A stretch of 40,229 nt of DNA, taken from NCBI GenBank assembly GCA_964619055.1, contig CAZUDB010000031.1:1-40229 (forward strand), given 5' to 3'. A model generated the notes under the pieces. The model saw nothing but the letters and a program-made list of their open reading frames with translations. It did not search any database and was not told where the DNA came from. This document shows, piece after piece, positions 15,516 through 23,275 of this stretch; the first letter of the stretch is position 1; each line of letters begins with the position of its first letter. The DNA is from CAYVUM01 sp964619055. Lineage in GTDB: Bacteria > Pseudomonadota > Alphaproteobacteria > Rhodospirillales > Defluviicoccaceae. The translations under genes and the position numbers were made by a program.

Positions 15516-16499
15516 TCAAGCCGTGGTGGCCGCGTCGCCACCGCGGAAGTGTTGCTTGGAGAGCGTTTCAAAGGCGTCAACAACCGCATCGACGCTCAAG
15601 TCGGCCAAGGCCGGTGCCCTAAGAATGCTGACCACTGGGCCACGTTGGGCACACAGTGCCGGGTCGGACTCATGGGAATACAACACCAAGGAAGGACAGC
15701 CGGCGGCTGCCAAGAGGTGCATGGGCCCGGTATCGTTGCCAATGGCACCAGCCGCAACGCGCGCCAACCGGATCAGATCGAGCAGATCGGTCCTGCCAGC
15801 GAGGCTGGTAAGGCCGGTATCACAGCGCGCCAGATCGCGGATGCGTTGGTGCAACGCCGCCTCCGCACCACCACCGATCAGCACTGGCCGCAGGCCGCTC
15901 CCACTCAACTTGTCGGCGAGGGCGGCATACCGGGCATCCGGCCAGCGTTTGGCTGGCCGATGGGCGGCTCCGCCAGGCACCAGGAGCACGGTTCTGGCGT
16001 CGGAGCCCGCCGGTAACGGAGCATCGGGGCACCAGGAGAACGTGGGTGCGGGCACGTCCTCGATCCCAGCCATGGCCAGTTGCTCGGCTTGGCGATCCAG
16101 CGTGTGCATGTGGTCCCGACCCGGGTTGGCGTGGAGATGGGAGCAACCCCGGGCAATCCCGGACCATTCCGGCATGGGGCCCGGACGGAACAGTTGGAGA
16201 TAGGACGAGCTACGGGTGGAGGTCTGCAGGTCGTAAACGCGACTGAAGCACCCACGTCGCAACATGCCTCGCAGTCGCAACCAACGCGCCACCTGCCAGG
16301 GTGCCGCGCGCTCATCGGCCCAAACCGAGCTAAAGTACGGTGTCGCGCGAGCGACTGGAACGAACGGCGCGGTGGTAAGCAGCGTGATGGGAGCGCCGTC
16401 ATGGTGGCGCCGAATGGCGGCAAAGGGGCCGAGCGCTTGCACGAAATCGCCTAGCGCGCCGAGCTTGATCACCAGGACCGCGCCGCTCGCCGCGGTCAT
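15516..16499 (-). CDS. Glycosyltransferase family 9 (heptosyltransferase-like)
   Basis: This 327-residue protein has the ADP-heptose:LPS heptosyltransferase fold. The N-terminal nucleotide-fold start reads VLVIKLGALGDFVQALGPF. The C-terminal nucleotide-binding half includes VLLVPGGAAHRPAKRWP and the hallmark AIGNDTGPMHLLAAAG. Members transfer heptose or similar sugars to the lipopolysaccharide core at the cytosolic face of the inner membrane; the actual acceptor here is not predictable. ATG 16497-16499 was chosen because it overlaps the stop of the upstream GT4 gene as ATGA and matches the family N-terminus; the frame stays open upstream to 16553. The two glycosyltransferases are translationally coupled and probably act on the same glycan. 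Confidence 0.9.
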   Translation of the reverse strand: MTAASGAVLVIKLGALGDFVQALGPFAAIRRHHDGAPITLLTTAPFVPVARATPYFSSVWADERAAPWQVARWLRLRGMLRRGCFSRVYDLQTSTRSSSYLQLFRPGPMPEWSGIARGCSHLHANPGRDHMHTLDRQAEQLAMAGIEDVPAPTFSWCPDAPLPAGSDARTVLLVPGGAAHRPAKRWPDARYAALADKLSGSGLRPVLIGGGAEAALHQRIRDLARCDTGLTSLAGRTDLLDLIRLARVAAGAIGNDTGPMHLLAAAGCPSLVLYSHESDPALCAQRGPVVSILRAPALADLSVDAVVDAFETLSKQHFRGGDAATTA

Positions 16500-17698
16500 A
16501 GGGTCCGCCGTAGGCCCAACAGTTCCGCGTAAACGGCGAGTGTTTCCTGGCACATCCGATCCTTGCTGAAGGTGGCCAGGACATGGGCGCGCGCTGCGTT
16601 TCCCATAGTCGCTCGCATCGCCGTTGGCATTTTCAAGGCGCGGTCCAAGGCGGCCGTCAGCGCGGGGGCGTCACCCGGTGGCACCAGCCAGCCGGTCGCG
16701 TCCGGCAAAACGGTTTCGCGCGCGCCGCCATGGTCGGTCGCGATCACTAGACGTTCCATGGCTTGGGCCTCCACCGCGATCCGGCCGAACGCTTCGGGGT
16801 CGACGGATGCTGAAACCACGACATCAGCGACGCGGTACGCCGCCGCCATGTCATCACAGTGCTCAACCAGCCGGACGACGTGTCCGAGCCCATAATGGCT
16901 GACCAGATCCTCCAGCTCCGCGCGGTAAGCCTCACGTCCCTGGGCGCTCCCCAAAAGCACCGCCTGGAGGTTGCGTTGACCGAGCCGGGCGAGGGCCTCC
17001 AGAAACACGACCTGACCTTTCCAGCGGGTCAACCGCCCTGGCAGCAGGACCACGGGCAGACCGTCAGTGAGCCGCCAGTCTCGGGCGAGGCTGTTGATCC
17101 TGAGACCCGAAACCGTGGCTGGGTTGAATTGTATCGGATCGACGCCGCGATGGATGATGCGAACGCGTTCCGGTTCAACGCCGTAGACGCTCTCCATGTG
17201 GTGGGCGATGAACGCCGAGATGGCGATCACCCGATCGCCCCGGGTCATTACCGCATTATAGGCCCGCTTCAGCGCGCTGCCGTGGCCATAGGTCCCGTGA
17301 AACGTGGTCACTACGGGCACGCCGGTGCGTCGAGACGCGGACAACGTGCTCCAGGCCGGTGCGCGGGAGCGAACGTGGACCAAATCCACGGCTTCGCGCT
17401 CGATCAGTCTCGCAAGCCGTCCCACGTTGCGGGCGATCCGCAGTGGATTCTTGCTATCCATGGGCAGAGTCACATGATCAGCACCGACTCGCTCCAGGGA
17501 TCGGACCTGAACACCGCCAGCGGACGCGACCACCGCGCGCGCACCTGCCCGGGCGATGGCGTCCGCAACCTCGATCGTGCCCCGTTCGATGCCGCCCTGC
17601 GCGCCGAGAGCCGGCAACACCTGAAGAATCGTTCGCCCGCTTACATCTGCCGCAGGCGGTGGTACCACCGTGCCGGTGGCCGCTGGACGATCGGGCAT
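16496..17698 (-). CDS. Glycosyltransferase family 4 (GT-B, LPS/glycan biosynthesis)
   Basis: This is a GT-B enzyme of about 400 residues. The N-terminal acceptor domain has ILQVLPALGAQGGIERGTIE, the Gly-rich opening loop of GT4 enzymes. A linker and the C-terminal donor domain follow (VVLLPGRLTRWKGQVVFLEAL), and the E-x7-E type signature lies in PEAFGRIAVEAQAME. It would transfer a sugar from a nucleotide donor to a lipid-linked or LPS acceptor; the sugar cannot be read from sequence. The start at 17696-17698 gives MPDRPAATGTVV; upstream in-frame starts to 17836 would overlap the divergent hydrolase promoter region. It is the first gene of a two-gene unit with the GT9 gene. Confidence 0.88.
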   Translation of the reverse strand: MPDRPAATGTVVPPPAADVSGRTILQVLPALGAQGGIERGTIEVADAIARAGARAVVASAGGVQVRSLERVGADHVTLPMDSKNPLRIARNVGRLARLIEREAVDLVHVRSRAPAWSTLSASRRTGVPVVTTFHGTYGHGSALKRAYNAVMTRGDRVIAISAFIAHHMESVYGVEPERVRIIHRGVDPIQFNPATVSGLRINSLARDWRLTDGLPVVLLPGRLTRWKGQVVFLEALARLGQRNLQAVLLGSAQGREAYRAELEDLVSHYGLGHVVRLVEHCDDMAAAYRVADVVVSASVDPEAFGRIAVEAQAMERLVIATDHGGARETVLPDATGWLVPPGDAPALTAALDRALKMPTAMRATMGNAARAHVLATFSKDRMCQETLAVYAELLGLRRTL

Positions 17699-17777
17699 GG
17701 TAGACACTGATGCTACGGATGTTAGCTGGGCGGCGGCGTTGGGCAATCGAGGCGGCATAGAATTGGGGAAACAGCGC

Positions 17778-18569
17778 ATGACCGACGCAGCATCGCCGGC
17801 TCCGGACAGGATTGAACGGGAAGACGGCGAAATCATCGCCTACCATCGAACTCCTGGCAAGCCGGCGCGTGATGGTGAGCCGGGCATCGTGTTCCTGACC
17901 GGGTACATGTCCGATATGACCGGCGGGAAAGCACTCATGCTCGAACAGGTGTGCCGGGAATGGGGCCTCGCCTATGTCCGGTTCGACTATTTCGGCCATG
18001 GCGCGTCTTCGGGCGCGTTTACGGATGGCACCATCGGACGTTGGGCTGACGATGCTGTGTTCGTCCTCGATCATTTGACCACAGGGCCGCAGATCCTGGT
18101 GGGCTCCAGCCTGGGCGGCTGGATCATGGCGCTTGCCGCCATGCGTCGACCCCAGCGTGTGGCCGGCCTGCTCGGCATCGCGGCAGCGCCTGACTTTACA
18201 GAAGACCTCATTGTTCCTGTTCTGACGGACGTACAGAAGACGCAACTGGAACGCGACGGCATGGTGCCGATGGCCTGCGATTATGATCCCGAGCCGACGC
18301 CAGTGACCAAGCGCATTCTGGACGAGGGCCGGGAGCACCTGGTACTGCGCACGTCCATTCCGTTCGATGGTCCCGTCCGCCTGATCCATGGCCTCGAGGA
18401 CCCGGACGTGCCGTGGCAGACATCCCTGCGACTTGCCGAACGGCTCACGTCGGAGGATGTGGAGATTACCGTCATCAAAGGTGCCGGCCACCGGCTGTCG
18501 GAGGACCATGATCTGGACCGCCTGTCCCGGACTCTGAAGGCGCTCGTTGCGCGGGTTGGCAACGGCTAA
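17778..18569 (+). CDS. Alpha/beta hydrolase (ABHD10-like), cytosolic
   Basis: This 263-residue single-domain hydrolase has the nucleophile elbow LVGSSLGGW (GxSxG). A catalytic Asp lies in IHGLEDPDVPW and a catalytic His in KGAGHRLSEDHD. The strand before the oxyanion region reads VFLTGYMSDMTGGKA, as in proteins related to ABHD10, which are esterases or depalmitoylases in eukaryotes. No signal peptide is seen, so it is probably cytosolic; the substrate is unknown. The ATG at 17778 follows GGGGAA at good spacing. The frame is open to 17670, but that would overlap the divergent GT4 gene. It is divergent from the glycosyltransferases and convergent with the slipin gene. Confidence 0.88.
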   Translation: MTDAASPAPDRIEREDGEIIAYHRTPGKPARDGEPGIVFLTGYMSDMTGGKALMLEQVCREWGLAYVRFDYFGHGASSGAFTDGTIGRWADDAVFVLDHLTTGPQILVGSSLGGWIMALAAMRRPQRVAGLLGIAAAPDFTEDLIVPVLTDVQKTQLERDGMVPMACDYDPEPTPVTKRILDEGREHLVLRTSIPFDGPVRLIHGLEDPDVPWQTSLRLAERLTSEDVEITVIKGAGHRLSEDHDLDRLSRTLKALVARVGNG

Positions 18570-18595
18570 GTTTGCGCGGCACGGGGAGTCGGCGT

Positions 18596-19384
18596 TCAGG
18601 TCTCGGTTTTTGCGGCCGCCACATCGCCCTTGTCGAACGCCCGCAACAGCTCCATGGGCAGCGGGAACACGATCGTCGACGTTTTGTCTGAGGCGATGCC
18701 ATTGAGGGCCGTCAGGTAGCGGAGCTGCAATGCCTGCGGTGCCTGGGCGAGGATCTTGGCGGCATCCAGGAATCGCTGGGAGGCCTGCAACTCACCCTCC
18801 GCATCGATGATTTTGGCCCGGCGCAGCCGTTCGGCCTCGGCCTGCTTGGCGATGGCCCGGATCATGCTTTCATCGAGGTCCACGTGCTTAAGCTCAACGT
18901 TGGAGACCTTAATGCCCCAAGGCTCCGTGGCTTCGTCCAGGATGTTCTGGATGTGGACATTCAGCTTCTCACGTTCCGCCAACATCTCATCCAGGTCGTG
19001 CTGGCCGAGCACGGAGCGAAGTGTGGTCTGAGCCAACTGGCTGGTTGCGGCGGTGAAATCCTCCACCTGAATGATCGCCCGTTCCGGGTCCATCACCCGA
19101 TAATAGACCACCGCGTTGACTCGCACGGACACGTTGTCCCGCGAGATTACGTCCTGCCGCGGCACATCCAGGACTCGCGTCCGTAAATCCACGCGCACCA
19201 TTTGTTGGACGATCGGGATCACGATGATCAGCCCGGGTCCCTTCACGCTCCAAAACCGGCCGAGGAAAAACACCACACCTCGCTCGTACTCGCGCAGGAT
19301 GTAGAGCGCGGTTACGAGCAGAATCAGAACGATCAAGGCGCCGGCCAGGAAAAAAATGTTGTTCAGCAGCAGGTCCAGGGTCAT
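18596..19384 (-). CDS. Slipin/stomatin-type SPFH membrane protein
   Basis: This 262-residue protein has one N-terminal membrane anchor (about residues 8-30; FFLAGALIVLILLVTALYI) and an SPFH/band-7 domain (REYERGVVFFLGRFWSVKGPG, then VDLRTRVLDVPRQDVISRD). A coiled-coil stretch rich in Ala, Glu and Arg follows (AIAKQAEAERLRRAKIIDAEG). Slipins form oligomers in membrane microdomains and are usually encoded with an NfeD-type protease-like partner, as here. The nfeD stop overlaps the slipin start by four bases. The pair is thought to act in membrane-protein quality control or membrane organisation. Confidence 0.93.
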   Translation of the reverse strand: MTLDLLLNNIFFLAGALIVLILLVTALYILREYERGVVFFLGRFWSVKGPGLIIVIPIVQQMVRVDLRTRVLDVPRQDVISRDNVSVRVNAVVYYRVMDPERAIIQVEDFTAATSQLAQTTLRSVLGQHDLDEMLAEREKLNVHIQNILDEATEPWGIKVSNVELKHVDLDESMIRAIAKQAEAERLRRAKIIDAEGELQASQRFLDAAKILAQAPQALQLRYLTALNGIASDKTSTIVFPLPMELLRAFDKGDVAAAKTET

Positions 19385-20859
19385 GGCTTTGCCTCGGTGG
19401 CTTCGGGGTGATCTGCCGGGGCGGCCTCGACGATGAGAGTCAGGCCGTTCAGGGCAACGATCCGTACCGCGTCACCGGCGTTGAGAACCGAGCCAGAGCG
19501 GGCTCGCCAAATCTCCCCATGGGCGTGGACCTGGCCCGCATCATCTCGCCAAGACAGCACGCGGCCCGGGCTGCCGATCATCTCTTCCGCGCCGGAGACC
19601 ACGGGTTTCTTGCGGCCCCGAACGGCCATGGACAGCACCAGGAGCAGGAATGCGCCGGCCACGGCGGCGACACTGCCAACCAGTTCCCAGGCGATCGTGT
19701 AGCCGGGAACGTCCGTGTCCAGCAGCATGACAGAGCCGATGGCGAATGCGGCAATACCGCCGATCCCGAGCACGCCGATACCGGGAGTCAGCGCTTCGGC
19801 GACGATCAGGGCAAGACCAAGCAGGGTCAGGGCGAGGCCGCCGGCGTTGACGGGCAGGAGCTGGAATGCATACAGACCCAAAATCAGGCAAATCGCACCG
19901 ATGACACCGGGGCCGATCAGCCCCGGACTGTAGAACTCGAACACGATGCCGTAGATGCCGATCAACATCAGGATGTAGGCCACGTTCGGATTGGTGATGA
20001 AGGCGAGAAACGCCGTTCGCCAGTCGATTTCCTGATTAACGACGGTCGCGTCCGCTGTGTTCAGCGTTCGCTCTACGCCCGCGATGGTCACCACGCGCCC
20101 GTCTGCCGCCGACAACAGGTCGGGCACATCCTTGGCGATCAGATCGATGACATTGTTAGCCATCGCCTCTTCGGCCGACAGGCTTGCCGCCTTCGTCACG
20201 GCCGCCTCACCCCAATCGGCGTTGCGACCACGCAATTGGGCAAGGCTGCGGATGTAGGCGGCGGCATCGTTCATGGCCTTCTCTGGCAAGTCGGGCTTGG
20301 CGGTGCTTGGCTCGGCGGTATCGTCACCGGCTCGATCGTCATCGCTTGCAGTATTCGAGTCGCCGTCGCTACGGTCCGCTCTATCGCGTTTTTGCGGTTT
20401 GTCTCCATCCGGAGCATCCCCGCCGGGCAGGCCGGGGGCACCGATGGCAACCGGGGTGGCCGCGCCCAGGTTGGTTCCCGGTGCCATGGCAGCTACATGG
20501 GCGGCATAGCTGATGAACGTTCCAGCGCTGGCCGCGCGTGCGCCGCTGGGTCCGACCCAGCTAATCACGGGCACGGGCGATGACAAGATATCCTGAACGA
20601 TTGTGCGCATGGCCGTATCAAGACCGCCCGGCGTGTCCTGGCGGAGCACGACGGCAACGGCGCCCTCACGGGCGGCGTGGTCCAACGCGCGGCCAATATG
20701 GTCGGCCGTGGCTGGTCCGATCGGGCCCTCGATGTCGACAGTTAGAACGGTCGGTGCCGGCGTGCCACTCTCGCGACTACCAAGCGGTGTTCCCAGCGCC
20801 AAGATCACGGCGGCAAGGACCAAGGAGATTAGGCCGATCCGCACATAAGTGCTCCACAT
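19381..20859 (-). CDS. NfeD-type membrane serine protease-like protein (long form)
   Basis: This is a long NfeD of 492 residues. A signal or anchor helix (about 8-24) precedes a ClpP-like protease domain. The domain has VLRQDTPGGLDTAM, the putative nucleophile in RAASAGTFI (about Ser111) and a lysine in EKAMNDAA (about Lys194), matching the Ser-Lys dyad of the archaeal family member that cleaves stomatin. About four transmembrane helices follow (about 285-415), and a C-terminal OB-fold NfeD domain begins at VSGAEEMIGSPGRVLSW. A charged low-complexity insert of roughly 45 residues (about 146-190, rich in Asp, Lys, Arg and Ser) splits the protease domain between the two catalytic residues. It is translationally coupled to the slipin gene. 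Confidence 0.92.
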   Translation of the reverse strand: MWSTYVRIGLISLVLAAVILALGTPLGSRESGTPAPTVLTVDIEGPIGPATADHIGRALDHAAREGAVAVVLRQDTPGGLDTAMRTIVQDILSSPVPVISWVGPSGARAASAGTFISYAAHVAAMAPGTNLGAATPVAIGAPGLPGGDAPDGDKPQKRDRADRSDGDSNTASDDDRAGDDTAEPSTAKPDLPEKAMNDAAAYIRSLAQLRGRNADWGEAAVTKAASLSAEEAMANNVIDLIAKDVPDLLSAADGRVVTIAGVERTLNTADATVVNQEIDWRTAFLAFITNPNVAYILMLIGIYGIVFEFYSPGLIGPGVIGAICLILGLYAFQLLPVNAGGLALTLLGLALIVAEALTPGIGVLGIGGIAAFAIGSVMLLDTDVPGYTIAWELVGSVAAVAGAFLLLVLSMAVRGRKKPVVSGAEEMIGSPGRVLSWRDDAGQVHAHGEIWRARSGSVLNAGDAVRIVALNGLTLIVEAAPADHPEATEAKP

Positions 20860-20912
20860 CGCCCCCGGCGACCCATCGACTACCGGCGTCGATGGACAAC
20901 CACGTCGCCCGC

Positions 20913-21875
20913 CTAGGAATCCTGGTCCATTTTTGGTCGTGTGTCCACGTCCGCATCGGCGCGTCTGGCGTGTTCCAGGATTGCTGCTAGGCCCTCGCGG
21001 TAACTCGGATACGCAAGGACGATTCCGAGATCCTGCTTAATCAGCGCGTTGGAGACGCGGCGGTTATCGCGCCAGAAGCTAAGCGCCATCGGCGACATGG
21101 TCGGCGCCGCGTCATCAAAACGCTGCAGCGGGGGCGGGTCGATGCCGAGCAATGCACAGGCATAGGCGGTCACGGTTGCGGGCTCCGCCGGCTCGTCGTC
21201 GCAAACGTTGAACACCTGTCCCGCTTCAGGCTGGGCGATGGAGGCACGGAGCACGGTCGCAATGTCATCCACGTGAATGCGCGAAAACAGGTGTCCCGGG
21301 CGATCAATCCGGCGTGCCTTGCCGGAGCGGATGGTTTCGAACACGTTGCGGCGGGGGCCATAGATCCCCGCCAGGCGAAACACGTGGATTGAGGCCGCCG
21401 ACGCCAGCGGCAACGATAGCCAGCGTGCTTCGGCCGCGACCCGACGCCGGCCGCGCTCACTGCTCGGTTGCAAAGGCGCGGATTCTTTAACTTCGATACC
21501 GCCGGTGTCGCCGTAAACACCCGTTGTCGATAGATATCCGACCCAACGAAGCCCCCCCATCGTCGTCAGATCATCACCGTGGTGGTCCAGGACCGTATCG
21601 CCGTCCGCATCCGGCGGAACGGCGCTCAGAATGTCGGTAACGGTGGCCAGGGTCCGTTTCGGATCATCCATCGGCCGACCGCGGTCGAGAATGACCGCGT
21701 GGATGCCTTCGGCGGCGGCGGCGGCGGCGGCGGCTTCGCTTCGGCAGGTGCCGGAGACCCGCCAACCCTCCCGCATGATCCGACGCGCAAGCATGAGTGC
21801 GGTGTAGCCGAGACCGAAGCAGAACAGGTGCGGAGGATTCCCGCCCGGCTGCCGGTCAGAAGTCAAGGTCGGCAT
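20913..21875 (-). CDS. NAD(P)-dependent epimerase/dehydratase-like SDR (YeeZ-like)
   Basis: This 320-residue Rossmann-fold protein of the extended-SDR type is close in style to YeeZ-like proteins. The nucleotide loop is LFCFGLGYTALMLARRI. A Ser/Tyr region follows in VGYLSTTGVYGDTGG, without an obvious YxxxK Lys, so oxidoreductase activity is doubtful. FRLAGIYGPRRNVFETI and the FNVCDDEP segment are typical of the family. Near residue 50 is an eight-alanine run encoded by a (GCC)8 tract. The first 20 bases overlap the end of the GST-like gene, suggesting co-transcription. The reaction and substrate are not predictable. Confidence 0.85.
   Translation of the reverse strand: MPTLTSDRQPGGNPPHLFCFGLGYTALMLARRIMREGWRVSGTCRSEAAAAAAAAEGIHAVILDRGRPMDDPKRTLATVTDILSAVPPDADGDTVLDHHGDDLTTMGGLRWVGYLSTTGVYGDTGGIEVKESAPLQPSSERGRRRVAAEARWLSLPLASAASIHVFRLAGIYGPRRNVFETIRSGKARRIDRPGHLFSRIHVDDIATVLRASIAQPEAGQVFNVCDDEPAEPATVTAYACALLGIDPPPLQRFDDAAPTMSPMALSFWRDNRRVSNALIKQDLGIVLAYPSYREGLAAILEHARRADADVDTRPKMDQDS
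21711..21734. repeat. (GGC)8 trinucleotide microsatellite inside the SDR gene
   Basis: Eight perfect GGC units on the plus strand encode eight consecutive alanines on the minus strand. Slippage by whole units would keep the reading frame, whereas non-triplet indels would break the gene. Confidence 0.9.
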
Positions 21876-22524
21876 AGATCGACGTTGGCGGCAGGCCCGG
21901 GATCACCTCTTGCAGCAAGGGCCGGAGGCTCGGCCGAGACTTGATTCTCGCGTACCAATCTTTGGCAGCCTCGTGCCGATCCCAGGGCACATCGCCGATG
22001 TAGTCGACGCAGCTCACATGAGCGGCGGCGGCTATGTCGGCTAGCGTCAGGCGGTCACCGGCGAGCCAGTTTCGCCGTTCTGTGAGATAGCCGACGTAGT
22101 CCAGATGGGCGTGGATGTTGGCGTGGCCGGCACGCACCGCACCCGAATCCGGCTGACCGGTGCCGAGTTGTCGCTTTACGACCTTCTCGCCTACCAGATT
22201 GTCGGTTACCTCTGCCGCAAACTTACGGTGAAACCATGCGAACAGGCGTCGAACCTCCGCCCGCGACAGCGCGTCGGTGCCATGCAGTGGCGTCTCAGGG
22301 TGGATCTCCTCCAGGTATTCGCAGATGGCGAGCGTGTCGGCGAGGCAAAGGCCATCGTCGTCCGTGAGAACGGGCACCTCACCGGCCGGGTTCAGCGCCA
22401 GAAACGATCGCCGTCGCTCCCAAACCGGTTCGGGCCGCAAGTCGAACGCGATGTCCTTTTCGGCGAGCACCATTCGGATGATACGACATCCGGGCGACAG
22501 CAAGACGTGATGAAGCGTAACCAT
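21856..22524 (-). CDS. Glutathione S-transferase family protein
   Basis: This 222-residue protein has an N-terminal thioredoxin-like domain (MVTLHHVLLSPGCRIIRMVL, then LNPAGEVPVLTDDDGLCLAD, with the cis-Pro and the Asp typical of GSTs). An all-helical C-terminal domain contains NWLAGDRLTLADIAAAAH, the conserved N-capping segment. The PGCR motif offers a Ser or Cys at the catalytic position rather than Tyr. Such proteins may conjugate or reduce substrates with glutathione; the substrate is unknown. ATG 22522-22524 was chosen because the nine upstream residues do not fit the family. It is followed with overlap by the epimerase-like gene. Confidence 0.9.
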   Translation of the reverse strand: MVTLHHVLLSPGCRIIRMVLAEKDIAFDLRPEPVWERRRSFLALNPAGEVPVLTDDDGLCLADTLAICEYLEEIHPETPLHGTDALSRAEVRRLFAWFHRKFAAEVTDNLVGEKVVKRQLGTGQPDSGAVRAGHANIHAHLDYVGYLTERRNWLAGDRLTLADIAAAAHVSCVDYIGDVPWDRHEAAKDWYARIKSRPSLRPLLQEVIPGLPPTSIYADLDF

Positions 22525-22611
22525 GAGTTCTGGATACAGCCAAAGTGGCAATCGCGAAACGCCCCATATTGGGGTTCGGTCAACGCGCTTCGGCCCCCAT
22601 TGCGGGTGCCG

Positions 22612-23271
22612 TCAACTGGTGGCGCGTTGGAAGGCATAAAGCGCGTCGTCGGAGCCATAAAGGACCAGTCGATCGCCGCCTTGCACGGTGTGGACGTCGG
22701 GAAGCAGGGGGTTCGGTGCGCCGTGGCAATCGATCACCATCAAGAGCTGAACGGCATAGTCTTCGTATAGCTTCTTGCGGTCCAGCTCGCGCCCTATCAG
22801 CGACTCTGGCGTGGCGTACTCGACGATCCGCTCACCACCGTCGATGGTCAGCGAGTCGAGGACGTGCGGGTAGACCAAGCGAAAGGCAACCTGCTTGGCC
22901 ATTTCCCGCTCCGGGAACACGATTGATTGGACGCCGAGCAGGCGCAGGATGTGCTCATGTTCGGCGTTCAAGGCCTTGACCATCAACCGGGAGACGTTGA
23001 GCTCCTTTAAATAGAGCACCGTCACCAAACTGCCCTCGATGTCGCCGAGGGACACCAACACCATGTCGGCACTGCCCAAGTCCAGCTGCTCTAGGAGCTC
23101 GCGGTTGCGGATGTTGCCGATGATGGGGCGGTCGACCAGGTCGGCAATGGCGTTGATACGCTCCTCGTCCCGATCGACGGCGATCGTTTCCGCGCGCTTG
23201 CTCTCATGCAAGTAGCGCAGCACGAAATCGCTGAAGGTGCTGACGCCGAGGACGACGATGCGCTTGGTCAT
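22612..23271 (-). CDS. TrkA/KtrA-type potassium uptake regulatory subunit
   Basis: This 219-residue RCK protein has an N-terminal Rossmann domain (about 1-130) and a C-terminal RCK-C domain (about 135-219, ending DRLVLYGSDDALYAF). It gates the TrkH/KtrB channel according to bound ATP or NAD. The usual GxGxxG loop reads GVSTFS here, with two glycines replaced by small residues, although the acidic residue ending the second strand (AVDRDEERI) is kept. The ATG at 23271 lies four bases after the trkH stop, so the two genes form one unit. The one-domain-pair architecture resembles KtrA more than the doubled TrkA of E. coli. Confidence 0.93.
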   Translation of the reverse strand: MTKRIVVLGVSTFSDFVLRYLHESKRAETIAVDRDEERINAIADLVDRPIIGNIRNRELLEQLDLGSADMVLVSLGDIEGSLVTVLYLKELNVSRLMVKALNAEHEHILRLLGVQSIVFPEREMAKQVAFRLVYPHVLDSLTIDGGERIVEYATPESLIGRELDRKKLYEDYAVQLLMVIDCHGAPNPLLPDVHTVQGGDRLVLYGSDDALYAFQRATS

Positions 23272-23275
23272 GGCT

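Noticed and set aside
17478..18509. 343-codon minus-strand open frame across the GT4 start and the alpha/beta hydrolase
   Set aside because: Shadow of two well-supported genes; no domain pattern.
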